This document shows, in pieces, positions 50,915-60,041 of a stretch of 64,000 nucleotides of DNA (position 1 is its first letter; every line of letters starts with the position of its first letter). The position numbers and the translations under genes were made by a program. The notes beneath the pieces are model-generated. The model made no database searches, was not told the DNA's origin, and was given only the letters and a program-made list of their open reading frames with translations. Source of the stretch: Imperialibacter roseus. Its GTDB lineage: Bacteria > Bacteroidota > Bacteroidia > Cytophagales > Cyclobacteriaceae. The stretch spans positions 5,412,501 through 5,476,500 of the forward strand of contig NZ_CP136051.1 of assembly GCF_032999765.1 (NCBI RefSeq), in the 5' to 3' direction.

Positions 50915-53806
50915 TTACGCCCTTTCGAGTTCTTCCTTCAGAAACTTCGACGTATACCCTACCTGCCTTTTTGCCACTTCCTCGGGTGTGCCTTCCACAA
51001 GTATCTGCCCCCCTTTGTCGCCACCTTCAAGCCCCAGATCGATGACGTGATCGGCTACTTTGATCACGTCGAGGTTGTGCTCAATGATAAGGACAGTATT
51101 GCCTTTGTTCACAAGCTTGTTCAATACGTCAATCAGGTGCTGGATGTCTTTAAAGTGCAGGCCGGTGGTAGGCTCGTCAAGAATGTACAGCGTTTTGCCC
51201 GTGTCTTTCTTTGAAAGCTCAGTTGCCAGCTTCACCCGCTGCGCCTCCCCGCCCGAAAGCGTTGTGGCATGCTGGCCAAGTGTGATGTAGTCCAGGCCGA
51301 CCTCGTGCAGGGTCTGAATCCGTCTGAGGATTTTGGGCTGGAACTCGAAAAACTCTACGGCTTGCTCCACAGTCATGTCAAGTACGTCTGAAATTGACTT
51401 GCCCTTGAACCTTACCTCCAGCGTCTCCCTATTATAGCGCTTGCCCTTGCAGGATTCGCACGGCACATGCACATCGGGGAGGAAATCCATTTCGATGACT
51501 TTCATGCCCGCCCCTTCGCAGGTTTCGCAACGGCCACCTTTTACGTTGAAAGAGAAGCGGCCCGGCTTGTAGCCTCTTATCTTCGCCTCGGGAAGGTTCG
51601 AGAACAACAGACGAATATCTGAAAAGGCACCAGTATAAGTGGCTGGGTTAGAGCGTGGCGTTCTGCCAATAGGTGCCTGATCCACTTCTATTACTTTGTC
51701 GATATGTTCAACCCCTTTGATCTCTTTATAGGGAAGGGGTTCTGATCTGCTGCCGTAAAAATGCTTCCTGAGAATGGGGAAAAGCGTTTCGTGGATCAAC
51801 GAAGACTTGCCACTACCTGACACACCGGTGATGCAGAGCATCTTGCCAATTGGCAAAGTCAATGTTACATTTTTCAGGTTGTGGCCTGTGGCGCCTTTCA
51901 GCACAATGCTCTCTCCCTTTCCTTTTCTTCTTTCCTTCGGTACAGCGATCTTGTTAATTCCGTTGAGATAACCGGCTGTTAGCGAATTGCTTTCTAAAAC
52001 CTCCTGAGGCGTGCCAGCAGCTACCACCTGGCCACCGTGCCTTCCAGCTCCCGGCCCGATATCAATGAGGAAGTCACTCTCCATCATCATATCACGGTCG
52101 TGCTCCACCACTATGACGGTGTTGCCAAGATCCCGGAGGTCTTTCAGTGCCTTGATCAGCTTCACGTTGTCACGCTGGTGCAAGCCAATGCTTGGCTCAT
52201 CAAGAATATATAACACGCCAACAAGCTGAGTGCCTATTTGTGTTGCAAGTCGAATACGCTGAGCTTCTCCTCCGGAAAGCGTTCTTAGAGGCCTGTCCAG
52301 GTTCAGGTAATCCAGGCCAACGTCCAGCAAAAAGCCGATTCGCTTCCTGATTTCCTTCAATACCTCGGCTGCTATGATGTTCTGCCGCTCGTCGAGCCGG
52401 GTTTCCAGCCCTTCAAACCATTCCGAAAGCTGGGTGATGTTCATGAAAGACAGCTCGGAAATGTTCTTGTTGTCGATTTTGTAGTGCAGTGCTTCCTTTT
52501 TAAGCCGGGCACCCTGGCAGGATGGGCAGATGGTGCTGACTGTAAATTCATCCACCCATTGCTGCATTTTGTCGGAGCCGCCGTCCTTTTGCTTTTCAAG
52601 GAAATTGATGATGCCCTCAAATTTGGTATTCCACTCTGTGCCTGGGTATTTGACTGAAGCAACTGCTACAGGTTCGTCGTCGCCAAACAATATTATCTTC
52701 AACGCCTCCTCCGGGATATTCTTAATCGGGGTAGCCAGACTTAGCCTGTGTCTTTTGAGAATGACCTCCAGCTTCTTGAAAATCCATATATCCCGGTATT
52801 CACCCAAGGGTGCTATCCCTCCCCGGCTGATACTGATGTTGGGATCTGGCATGACCGACTCTCTGGATATTTCCTGAATAACCCCCAGGCCATTGCAGTC
52901 CGGGCAGGCACCATAGGGTGAATTGAAGGAGAAGGTATTTGGAGCCGGGTCGTCGTATGCAAGCCCCGTCTCAGGATCCATCAGTGTCTTGGAAAAATGA
53001 GCCACGCTTCCATCTTCCAGCAAAATCATCATGACCCCCTTGCCCTGCGTCATTGCTGTCTTGGTAGACTGGGTAATGCGACTGGCGTCTTTCTCACTTA
53101 CAACCACCCGGTCGATCACAATTTCGATGTCGTGGGTTTTGTAGCGATCCAACTGCATCTTGGGGGTGATCTCTTCCAAGGCACCATCTATCCTGGCCCT
53201 TGAAAAGCCCAGTTTCCTGATTTGCTGAAAAAGCTCCCTGTAGTGACCTTTTCGGCCTTTGACAACCGGAGCAAGGATAGCCAATTTTTGGCCATCGTAT
53301 TGCTTAAGAATCTGCCTGATGATCTGATCCTCACTTTGCTTGGTCATTTTCTTGCCTGTGAGGTAAGAATAGGCGTCGCCTGCCCTGGCATAAAGCAAAC
53401 GAAGAAAATCATAAATTTCAGTGACCGTGCCTACTGTAGAACGAGGGTTTTTAGAGGTGGTCTTTTGTTCAATCGAAATGACCGGACTAAGTCCATTGAT
53501 TTTGTCAACATCGGGTCTCTCAAGCTCGCCAATGAACGAACGTGCGTAGGCGCTGAAGCTTTCCATGTAGCGGCGCTGGCCTTCTGCGTAGATGGTGTCA
53601 AACGCCAACGATGACTTACCGCTACCACTAATGCCCGTAATGACCACCAACTGATTTCTTTTGAATCTCAGGTCAATGTTTTTCAGGTTGTGCTCCCTGG
53701 CTCCGAAAATCTCGAGAAAGTCAATACCATCTGTGGCCCCATTCACCAACTGCTCCCCATTGCTTTCGGTTGTGGGTTGTGGTGCTTTTAAAGTATCTTT
53801 TGGCAT
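50915..53806 (-). CDS. uvrA: Excinuclease ABC subunit A
   Basis: Damage-sensing ATPase of nucleotide excision repair. It has 963 residues, with Walker A GISGSGKSS near residues 58-66, two ABC signatures (PLRTLSGGEAQRIRLATQ and ATTLSGGEAQRVKLATELSK), zinc-binding cysteines in GACPDCNGLG, STICPSCQGARLKKEA and CETCEGAGMKV / VPCESCKGKRY, and the second Walker A GVSGSGKSS. All motifs are present. The first 25 or so residues are a non-conserved lead, so the true start may be a little downstream. Its partner UvrC is broken in this sequence. Confidence 0.97.
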   Translation of the reverse strand: MPKDTLKAPQPTTESNGEQLVNGATDGIDFLEIFGAREHNLKNIDLRFKRNQLVVITGISGSGKSSLAFDTIYAEGQRRYMESFSAYARSFIGELERPDVDKINGLSPVISIEQKTTSKNPRSTVGTVTEIYDFLRLLYARAGDAYSYLTGKKMTKQSEDQIIRQILKQYDGQKLAILAPVVKGRKGHYRELFQQIRKLGFSRARIDGALEEITPKMQLDRYKTHDIEIVIDRVVVSEKDASRITQSTKTAMTQGKGVMMILLEDGSVAHFSKTLMDPETGLAYDDPAPNTFSFNSPYGACPDCNGLGVIQEISRESVMPDPNISISRGGIAPLGEYRDIWIFKKLEVILKRHRLSLATPIKNIPEEALKIILFGDDEPVAVASVKYPGTEWNTKFEGIINFLEKQKDGGSDKMQQWVDEFTVSTICPSCQGARLKKEALHYKIDNKNISELSFMNITQLSEWFEGLETRLDERQNIIAAEVLKEIRKRIGFLLDVGLDYLNLDRPLRTLSGGEAQRIRLATQIGTQLVGVLYILDEPSIGLHQRDNVKLIKALKDLRDLGNTVIVVEHDRDMMMESDFLIDIGPGAGRHGGQVVAAGTPQEVLESNSLTAGYLNGINKIAVPKERRKGKGESIVLKGATGHNLKNVTLTLPIGKMLCITGVSGSGKSSLIHETLFPILRKHFYGSRSEPLPYKEIKGVEHIDKVIEVDQAPIGRTPRSNPATYTGAFSDIRLLFSNLPEAKIRGYKPGRFSFNVKGGRCETCEGAGMKVIEMDFLPDVHVPCESCKGKRYNRETLEVRFKGKSISDVLDMTVEQAVEFFEFQPKILRRIQTLHEVGLDYITLGQHATTLSGGEAQRVKLATELSKKDTGKTLYILDEPTTGLHFKDIQHLIDVLNKLVNKGNTVLIIEHNLDVIKVADHVIDLGLEGGDKGGQILVEGTPEEVAKRQVGYTSKFLKEELERA

Positions 53807-53840
53807 GCTGTTGATGGATACAAAACGTTTTTAAAATAAA

Positions 53841-54833
53841 TCAATTTCCGGAATTCAAGGCATCGGTTTGGTTGTCGGTTGGCAGTACTTCAACATGCCC
53901 CTTCGGTAGCCTGAGCAAATAGCTTTTTCCTTTCCTGACATTTAAAGCACCCCTCCTTAACCACGGATTGTGCAGTCTGAGTTCCTTGTATGACAAGCCT
54001 CTCGCCTGGGCAAAGTCAACGAGACTGGGTATGTCTTCCGTAACCCGCAATGTATCGAGCGGAATAATCGGATACAGTAGCTCCTGGGGAATATCATACC
54101 CGTACTTCTTGGGGTGTTCAAGTATCTCTTTGATGGCCAGAAGGCGAAACATGTATCTGGAAGTTTCTTCGTTCAACAACAGGTCGTAGTAGGAGTTTGT
54201 CTTCTGCTCTTCAAGTTCATCTGACAGACCTTTCATCCCCATATTGTAGGAGGCTGCTGCATTTGTCCAGTCCCCAAACTTCTCTTTTGCTTTGAGCAAG
54301 TATTTTGCGGCGGCGGCTGTTGAGGCAATCGGATCATATCGCTGATCAACTTCCCGGTTAATTTCCAGGCCAAAATCATTGCCAGTGCCTTCTCGTATTT
54401 GCCAGAAGCCCACCGCTTGCCTTGGAGAAACAACATTCTCAAGGCCACCTTCTATTACGGACAAATACTTAAAGTCTGTGGGAATACCATTTTCCTTAAG
54501 CAGCTCTTCGAGCAAAGGCAGCCATCGGTTGGATCGCTTGATGAGGAAGATAGTGCTGCTGTGCCAATAAGAGTTGACATGTATTTCTCTGTCCAGCCGC
54601 TCCCGCACGTCAGTCATATTTAAAGGAACCGGCTCTCCAGCAAAACTCAGGGTGTCGGGCAGCTCGAAAACTTTGACATAGTTGTCGGGCAGCGTAACCT
54701 CTAACGGCACTGTTTCCATGGAAGCGGGGGGCGGCGTCAGGTATTCATCTTTGCCCGTGGTGCGCTTGTAAACAAAATAACCGCCGATGATAAGGATGCC
54801 GAGCCAAAGCTGCAACATGATGAATTTACGCAT
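53841..54833 (-). CDS. Lytic transglycosylase (SLT domain) with LysM-like tail
   Basis: Cuts glycan strands in peptidoglycan with formation of anhydro-muramyl ends. From ATG 54833 it has 330 residues (an upstream ATG at 54869 adds 12). An N-terminal membrane anchor (MLQLWLGILIIGGYFVYKR) precedes a periplasmic SLT/goose-lysozyme-like domain with FKYLSVIEGGLENVVSPRQA, VGFWQIREGTGNDFGL and the C-terminal ASYNMGMKGL. The glutamate in IEGGL fits the catalytic position, although most relatives have ES there. The last 60 residues look like a LysM-type cell-wall-binding motif. It is MltD-like in plan. Confidence 0.84.
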   Translation of the reverse strand: MRKFIMLQLWLGILIIGGYFVYKRTTGKDEYLTPPPASMETVPLEVTLPDNYVKVFELPDTLSFAGEPVPLNMTDVRERLDREIHVNSYWHSSTIFLIKRSNRWLPLLEELLKENGIPTDFKYLSVIEGGLENVVSPRQAVGFWQIREGTGNDFGLEINREVDQRYDPIASTAAAAKYLLKAKEKFGDWTNAAASYNMGMKGLSDELEEQKTNSYYDLLLNEETSRYMFRLLAIKEILEHPKKYGYDIPQELLYPIIPLDTLRVTEDIPSLVDFAQARGLSYKELRLHNPWLRRGALNVRKGKSYLLRLPKGHVEVLPTDNQTDALNSGN

Positions 54834-54949
54834 ACTCTTATGTTCTTGGGGGCAGTACAGAATTGCCAAAACGCAAAAATACGTTTAAATCGAGACAATT
54901 AAAACGAAGGCGAAAACATGATTTGCTCGTTGGCAGTAGCAAAAAAAAG

Positions 54950-55873
54950 CTATTTCAGCAAAATGTTCTTCAAAGCACTGTTGAGGTGGGTATAATCAAA
55001 CTTAAATCCCATCTCTTCCGCCTTTCTTGAAGAAATCTTACTGCCACCCAGAACTATCTGCGCCATTTCGCCAAGCGCCACTTTCAGAACGAAGCCAGGA
55101 ACCGGCGGCAGCCAAAGGGGTTTTTTCAATACCTTAGCGGCCTCCGTGGTGATTTCTTTGTTGGTGGCTGGCGACGGGCTCACCCCGTTGTAAACTCCAG
55201 TGTAAGCAGTATTCTCAATGGCTTCCAGAAACAAGCGGCAAAGGTCATCGATATGAATCCAACTCATCCACTGCCTGCCAGTTCCCAAAGGGGCGCCGAG
55301 CCCAAATTTAAGCGGGGCCAGCAGTTGCGGCAGTGCACCACCACTTGCACTCAGCACCACTCCCACCCGGATAAGTACCCTCCTGCTTCCCATGCCTTCA
55401 ACGGGGGCTGATGATGCTTCCCAAGACTTTACCACCTGGGCAAGAAAATCGTCACCAGCTGGTGACTTCTCATCAATCATCACATCGCCAGTATCGGCAC
55501 CGTAATAGCCAATCGCCGAAGCGCCAATAAATACTTTCGGTTTCCGCTCTAGAGCCGAGAGCTTTTCCATGAGCAGTGCCGTCGACTGCGTTCTGCTTTC
55601 AAGTATCAGCTTTTTCCTTGCTTCTGTCCAGCTCTTATCAGCAACGCCAGCACCAGCCAAATGGACAATAGCCTCAACGCCTTCCAGAGCATCATGTTGT
55701 ATCTCCCCCCTTTCAATATCCCAGGTATAGGTTTTGTACTTGTCGGCCTTTCCGGACGATCTGCTTAGCCAAGCCACTTCATACCCAGCCTGTGTCAGCA
55801 ACTCGCTCAGCCGGCTGCCGATTAAGCCGCTTCCTCCCGTCACAAGTATTTTGCCTTTCGTTGTCTCTCTCAT
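54950..55873 (-). CDS. TIGR01777-family SDR epimerase-like oxidoreductase
   Basis: A short-chain dehydrogenase-like protein of 307 residues resembling YfcH. The nucleotide site is ILVTGGSGLIGSRLSELL, the second motif is IVHLAGAGVADKSW, the active-site-like region is IGASAIGYYGAD, and the C-terminal DUF1731 segment has KPLWLPPVPGFVLKVALGEM and GSKISSRKAEEMGF. In this family the substrate is unknown, and the Tyr-Lys catalytic pair is changed (YYG instead of YxxxK), so an epimerase reaction should not be assumed. Confidence 0.88.
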   Translation of the reverse strand: MRETTKGKILVTGGSGLIGSRLSELLTQAGYEVAWLSRSSGKADKYKTYTWDIERGEIQHDALEGVEAIVHLAGAGVADKSWTEARKKLILESRTQSTALLMEKLSALERKPKVFIGASAIGYYGADTGDVMIDEKSPAGDDFLAQVVKSWEASSAPVEGMGSRRVLIRVGVVLSASGGALPQLLAPLKFGLGAPLGTGRQWMSWIHIDDLCRLFLEAIENTAYTGVYNGVSPSPATNKEITTEAAKVLKKPLWLPPVPGFVLKVALGEMAQIVLGGSKISSRKAEEMGFKFDYTHLNSALKNILLK

Positions 55874-55980
55874 TCTTGGTGCAGTTGCTGCTGGTTATCT
55901 CTGTATAATTCACTTTTCAACTTCCGTATTAATTACGCATTTTTAGCGAACATTTGCGTTAGATAAGAAATGGTGTTTGA

Positions 55981-56724
55981 ATGAAAAACTGCATATTCCT
56001 GCTTTCTGTTTTAATTATCTTCATTTCAGCAGGAGGCTTGTCGGCTCAAAGCAAAAATACCGGAGCCAGCTCAAATGCCGTACCTGATTTCGGCCCGGCA
56101 GTGACATCGGCTTCCCTTACAATTGGCAGCGACAAGCACGCTGGTTATGTTGCCCAGTTCGACTTCCCTCCAAAAAACCTGAAAAAGGGCTGGTGGCGGT
56201 ACCTTAAAACCGTAGCCAGGGTAAAAAACCGAAAGACTTACTGGAAACTTTCAGTGCCGCCGGAAAAAGGCTCGTCAAATGTGCCAATAGAAATGTTTTC
56301 CGAGATAAAGGTTGATGGTAATTCTTCCAGGTTAACGCTTGTGCTGAATAGTGTGAATATGGATGCGTCGACACGGAAAGAGTACATGCAACAGACAAAG
56401 AATTTTCTGGAGGAATTTAAGTCGAAATTCTATGGCGACTACATTCAACAACTCATAGTAGCTGCCGAAAAACAAGCCAGAAAAACCAGCGCCGATCATC
56501 AACGGGCCGTAGCAAAAAGACAGAAGCTCATAGCTAAGCTGGAAAAGTCGAAGGCCCGAAGTGCCAATGAAGACACCGCCTTTGAAGATGGAGAGCTGGT
56601 GGCCGCCATCAACACGCTGGGACAACTGATAGCAGAGAAAGCGGCAGCGGTGGATGCTTCCCAAAAGGAAATTGCCTCATTGAAAAAGACCCTTCTGAAC
56701 TATATTCAAAAAAGCGGGCGCTAG
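55981..56724 (+). CDS. Exported coiled-coil protein of unknown function
   Basis: A 247-residue protein with a Sec signal peptide (CIFLLSVLIIFISAGGLSAQ). The central part has beta strands such as HAGYVAQFDFPPKNLKKGWW and LTLVLNSVNMDASTRKEYMQ. The C-terminal half is a long helical coiled coil rich in Lys, Glu and Ala (residues about 155-245) that ends in LLNYIQKSGR. No family is recognised. It is transcribed rightward between the epimerase and prfC and appears to be a single gene. Confidence 0.7.
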   Translation: MKNCIFLLSVLIIFISAGGLSAQSKNTGASSNAVPDFGPAVTSASLTIGSDKHAGYVAQFDFPPKNLKKGWWRYLKTVARVKNRKTYWKLSVPPEKGSSNVPIEMFSEIKVDGNSSRLTLVLNSVNMDASTRKEYMQQTKNFLEEFKSKFYGDYIQQLIVAAEKQARKTSADHQRAVAKRQKLIAKLEKSKARSANEDTAFEDGELVAAINTLGQLIAEKAAAVDASQKEIASLKKTLLNYIQKSGR

Positions 56725-56853
56725 TGTAAGTTCCTATTTATCACACCGCATGTCGATCCCTTGTCTTTAAAGACTTATATTTGCAAAATCTTTGTGAATG
56801 AGGCCTTTTTATCCACCAAATCCAGAGTAAATCACGAATAGTTAAGGAGTTGT

Positions 56854-58455
56854 ATGAAGAACACTGCAGAATTAGATCGCCGCAGAACATTTGCCATTAT
56901 CAGTCACCCCGATGCGGGAAAAACGACGTTGACGGAGAAATTACTTCTTTTTGGTGGTGCTATTCAGTCAGCCGGAGCCGTTAAAAACAACAAAATTAAG
57001 AAGACCGCCACCTCCGACTTTATGGAGATAGAGAAGCAGCGTGGTATTTCCGTGGCTACCTCGGTGATGGGCTTCGAATACAAAGGCATAAAGATCAATC
57101 TGCTGGACACTCCCGGTCACAAAGACTTTGCAGAAGACACCTACCGGACGCTAACGGCCGTCGACAGTGTGATACTTGTGGTGGACTCTGTGAAGGGTGT
57201 GGAAGAGCAAACTGAAAAACTCATGAGTGTGTGCCGCATGCGAGACACGCCGGTGATTGTGTTCGTGAACAAAATGGACCGACCGGGCAAAGACCCTTTT
57301 GAGCTCATGGACGAGCTGGAGGACAAGCTGAGCATTAAAGTGCGTCCCCTCAGCTGGCCTATCAACAACGGTTCGGATTTTAAAGGAGTATACAACCTGT
57401 ATAAAAAGCACCTCAATCTCTTCAATGCCAACAAAACTGCCGTTGAGCGAGACATTGTATCATTTTCGGATCTCCAAAGCCCTAAGCTGGAAGAGATCAT
57501 AGGCAAAGATGCAGATACGTTGAGAGAAGATGCGGAGCTGGTAGAGATGGCCTACGAGCCTTTCGACAAAGAAAATTATCTGGACGGGCTGTTAGCTCCG
57601 GTGTTTTTCGGCAGTGCACTAAATAATTTTGGTGTGCAGGAGCTGCTCGACACGTTCATCGAAATTGCCCCAACGCCCCTGCCAAGAAACACCAATTTGC
57701 GTCAGGTGCTTCCGACCGAAAAGAACTTTTCAGGCTTTGTTTTTAAGATACACGCCAACCTGGATCCCCGCCACCGTGACAGGATCGCCTTCCTCAGGGT
57801 GTGCAGCGGTGTGTTTGAGCGTAACAAGTTTTACCACCATGTGAGGCTCAATAAAAATGTGCGCTTTGCCAACCCTACCAGCTTTATGGCTCAGGACAAA
57901 GAAACGATTGACTCGGCTTTTCCCGGGGACGTAGTGGGTCTTTATGACACCGGCAACTTTAAGATAGGTGACACCCTGAGCGAGGGTGAAATGATGACTT
58001 ACAAGGGAATTCCCAGCTTTTCTCCGGAGATTTTCAGAGAACTGGAAAATGCTGACCCCATGAAAGCGAAGCAGATGGAAAAAGGGATTCACCAGCTCAC
58101 CGACGAAGGCGTGGCACAGCTTTTCATCAAGCAGCCGGGTAACAGAAAAATAGTGGGCACTGTGGGTGAACTCCAGTTCGACGTTATTCAATACAGACTG
58201 CTTCATGAGTATGGGGCCAGTTGCCATTTCAGGCCGATGCCCATGTACAAAGCATGCTGGGTAAGCTCCAACAACCCGGCCAAACTGAAGGACTTCCTCG
58301 ACTTTAAGGCCAACTCTATCGCACTAGATAAAGATGGTTTACCCGTTTATCTGGCGGAATCGAAAGGAATGCTCGACGTGATGATTTCCAAGTATCCGGA
58401 GATCAACTTTGCCTTTCAGTCGGAGCACAACAGGATGGCAGATAGTGAGGCGTAA
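56854..58455 (+). CDS. prfC: Peptide chain release factor 3
   Basis: GTPase that frees RF1 and RF2 from the ribosome after translation termination. It has 533 residues with G1 [15 protein letters not shown], the switch region [16 protein letters not shown]3 [14 protein letters not shown], and G4 [15 protein letters not shown]. The C-terminal domains carry [13 protein letters not shown] and other RF3 blocks. All motifs are intact and the length is normal. It is a stand-alone gene with 130 bases upstream. Confidence 0.96.
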   Translation: MKNTAELDRRRTFAIISHPDAGKTTLTEKLLLFGGAIQSAGAVKNNKIKKTATSDFMEIEKQRGISVATSVMGFEYKGIKINLLDTPGHKDFAEDTYRTLTAVDSVILVVDSVKGVEEQTEKLMSVCRMRDTPVIVFVNKMDRPGKDPFELMDELEDKLSIKVRPLSWPINNGSDFKGVYNLYKKHLNLFNANKTAVERDIVSFSDLQSPKLEEIIGKDADTLREDAELVEMAYEPFDKENYLDGLLAPVFFGSALNNFGVQELLDTFIEIAPTPLPRNTNLRQVLPTEKNFSGFVFKIHANLDPRHRDRIAFLRVCSGVFERNKFYHHVRLNKNVRFANPTSFMAQDKETIDSAFPGDVVGLYDTGNFKIGDTLSEGEMMTYKGIPSFSPEIFRELENADPMKAKQMEKGIHQLTDEGVAQLFIKQPGNRKIVGTVGELQFDVIQYRLLHEYGASCHFRPMPMYKACWVSSNNPAKLKDFLDFKANSIALDKDGLPVYLAESKGMLDVMISKYPEINFAFQSEHNRMADSEA

Positions 58456-58549
58456 ACTTGCTTCCCAGAACCTAGTAGCATGATTATCACCCAAGTTTTG
58501 TAAATTAGGGTTGCATTTGCTCTAAAGCCAGAAAAACACGGCTACGCTG

Positions 58550-58804
58550 ATGAACGAAAAACCCAATTTACCCGGCCACTTGCTTTGGGAGTACGACCTT
58601 GAGACTTTCAACTATGAGAACTCATACAAGATCGTCATTGAGAGAGTCTTGGAAAGAGGAAATCTAGAAGAATGGAGAGAGATCGTTCGGTACTATGGCG
58701 AGTCTAAGATACTTGAAACAATAGATTGGAGTGCTCAGCTGGGCACAAGGGAAAAGGAGTGGTCGAAATTCTTCCTTAAATCCGATTTTTTGGATGTTGC
58801 ATAA
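58550..58804 (+). CDS. Small DUF6922-like protein, antitoxin-side partner of an AbiEii module
   Basis: An 84-residue protein beginning MNEKPNLPGHLLWEYDLETF, then KIVIERVLERGNLEEWREIV. This matches the small helical proteins of the DUF6922 kind usually encoded immediately before AbiEii-type nucleotidyltransferases in Bacteroidota, where they are assumed to act as antitoxins. The reading ends at a TAA at 58802-58804. The C-terminal part is unlike what I expect for the family, so a nearby deletion may have altered it. The downstream nucleotidyltransferase is only a C-terminal remnant. Confidence 0.6.
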   Translation: MNEKPNLPGHLLWEYDLETFNYENSYKIVIERVLERGNLEEWREIVRYYGESKILETIDWSAQLGTREKEWSKFFLKSDFLDVA

Positions 58805-59105
58805 GGATCCATTGGAAGACATAGCCGCCATGAAGCTCAATGCCATTTCCAACTCCGGTAAGCGGCTCAAGGACTTTATAGATGTCTACTATCTACTAGA
58901 GCATTTCTCTATGGACGAAATGATCGCCTTCTACACTACTAAGTACCCTAATTTCAACCCGCTCATTGCTTTGCGGTCAGTCAACTACTTTGATGATATC
59001 GATCCTGCCATTGACCCTCCCAAACTGAAGGAAAAATTGCCCTTGTCTGAAATAAAAAAACGAATTAACGATGCTGTGTTGCATTCGAAAAAGCGTTTCG
59101 GGTAG
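58785..59105 (+). pseudogene. C-terminal remnant of an AbiEii-type nucleotidyltransferase toxin
   Basis: In the frame that overlaps the previous gene, MLHKDPLEDIAAMKLNAISN, then RLKDFIDVYYLLEHFSMDEM and LIALRSVNYFDDIDPAIDP are the C-terminal half of AbiEii/AbiGii toxin-family proteins. A complete protein would be about twice as long and would carry the N-terminal nucleotidyltransferase core with its acidic catalytic residues, none of which is present. The join to unrelated sequence near 58785 suggests a deletion that fused the end of the antitoxin gene to the end of the toxin gene. The fragment is probably inert. Confidence 0.72.
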
Positions 59106-59114
59106 TGCAAGCTT

Positions 59115-59570
59115 CTACCCGGCTGTAGCATACTTTTTAATAATCGCCATTTGACCGGCATGCCATGCGGTGTGCGTAGTAATGCGGGAGAGTGCTTCTG
59201 CTTTGGTCATGGTTCCAAACTCCCGGGTAGTAACCTCAGTAGTCCAGCTTCCATCTTCCTGATCCAAAATGGCCGCCTCCAGCTCCCTGCCCGATTCGTC
59301 GAGCAACCCTTTGAGCTCCTCAAGGTTGGTAAAGTGCCCCAAGTCCTTTATGCCCTGCCCGACTGTCGATAGCTTCACCTGCAAAGGCCTTCCAAATACA
59401 TTTTTGGCAAAAAGCAGTTCCACTTCTGCGATGTGCCTGAATAGCCAACCTATCGAATTGCTATCAGGATGGATTCTCCTGGAAAGGCATTCGGGTGTGA
59501 TGGCTGCTAGCTGGTTGGTGAGCCTGGTTCGGCCCATTTTCCATATCGGAAGTAAGATGTCAGTGGTCAT
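59115..59570 (-). CDS. DinB-family protein
   Basis: A 151-residue four-helix-bundle protein of the DinB/YfiT group, named from a damage-inducible gene but of unclear activity; some members transfer bacillithiol or bind metals. The conserved metal-binding histidine pattern is visible as GWLFRHIAEVELLF and TTHTAWHAGQMAII (the HxxxH pair near the C-terminus). It is convergent with the AbiEii remnant and divergent from arsR, 102 bases away. Its own promoter would lie in that gap. Confidence 0.86.
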   Translation of the reverse strand: MTTDILLPIWKMGRTRLTNQLAAITPECLSRRIHPDSNSIGWLFRHIAEVELLFAKNVFGRPLQVKLSTVGQGIKDLGHFTNLEELKGLLDESGRELEAAILDQEDGSWTTEVTTREFGTMTKAEALSRITTHTAWHAGQMAIIKKYATAG

Positions 59571-59643
59571 GCGCTCTCGTTTAACTTGTTGATGAATGTA
59601 AGGGATAAAATTTTACAGGCTTGCTTGGTCAGCAAATTTATTA

Positions 59644-59659
59644 ATCGTAATATTGCAAT
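59644..59659. promoter_or_regulatory. Candidate ArsR operator upstream of arsR
   Basis: ATCGTAATATTGCAAT, an imperfect palindrome (6 of 8 arm bases pair), 14 bases before the arsR ATG. The identical 16 bases occur at 60011-60026 before arsM, which makes it a strong candidate binding site for the repressor. Confidence 0.7.
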
Positions 59660-59672
59660 GTAATTATAAATT

Positions 59673-59993
59673 ATGGGTGTAACAAAGACAGATCTGTTTA
59701 CGGCTGAACAAAACGACCTGGCCCTTATCGCCAAGGCATTTGCGCATCCGGCTCGTGTGGCCATCGTTGACTACTTACTCAAAGCTAATGCCTGTATCAA
59801 CGGCGACCTTGTGGAAGAACTCGGTTTGGCACAAGCCACCATCAGTCAGCACTTGAGAGAGCTAAAAGACATGGGCATTATTAAAGGCACGATTGAGGGA
59901 GTCTCTGTAAGCTATTGCATTGACCCTGTTCGCTGGGCTGAAATAAAGGGCCTTTTCAATAAGATGTTTGACAGGCACCCCTTCTGCTGTTAA
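59673..59993 (+). CDS. arsR: ArsR family arsenic-responsive repressor
   Basis: A 106-residue winged helix-turn-helix repressor. The recognition helix region is ELGLAQATISQHLRELKDMG and the opening helix is LIAKAFAHPARVAIVDYLL. Cysteines are at NACINGD and in the C-terminal end RHPFCC, giving candidate arsenite ligands (plus CIDPVR). The cysteine layout differs from the ELCVCDL site of E. coli ArsR, so it belongs to another sensing class. It is followed by arsM after 48 bases, and an identical operator-like palindrome precedes both genes. Confidence 0.92.
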   Translation: MGVTKTDLFTAEQNDLALIAKAFAHPARVAIVDYLLKANACINGDLVEELGLAQATISQHLRELKDMGIIKGTIEGVSVSYCIDPVRWAEIKGLFNKMFDRHPFCC

Positions 59994-60010
59994 AAAATTT
60001 ACTTACAAGC

Positions 60011-60026
60011 ATCGTAATATTGCAAT
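60011..60026. promoter_or_regulatory. Candidate ArsR operator upstream of arsM
   Basis: The same ATCGTAATATTGCAAT as before arsR, here 16 bases before the arsM ATG. It lets arsM and arsC be regulated separately from, or in addition to, read-through from arsR. Confidence 0.7.
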
Positions 60027-60041
60027 TAAACATTAAGAAAT

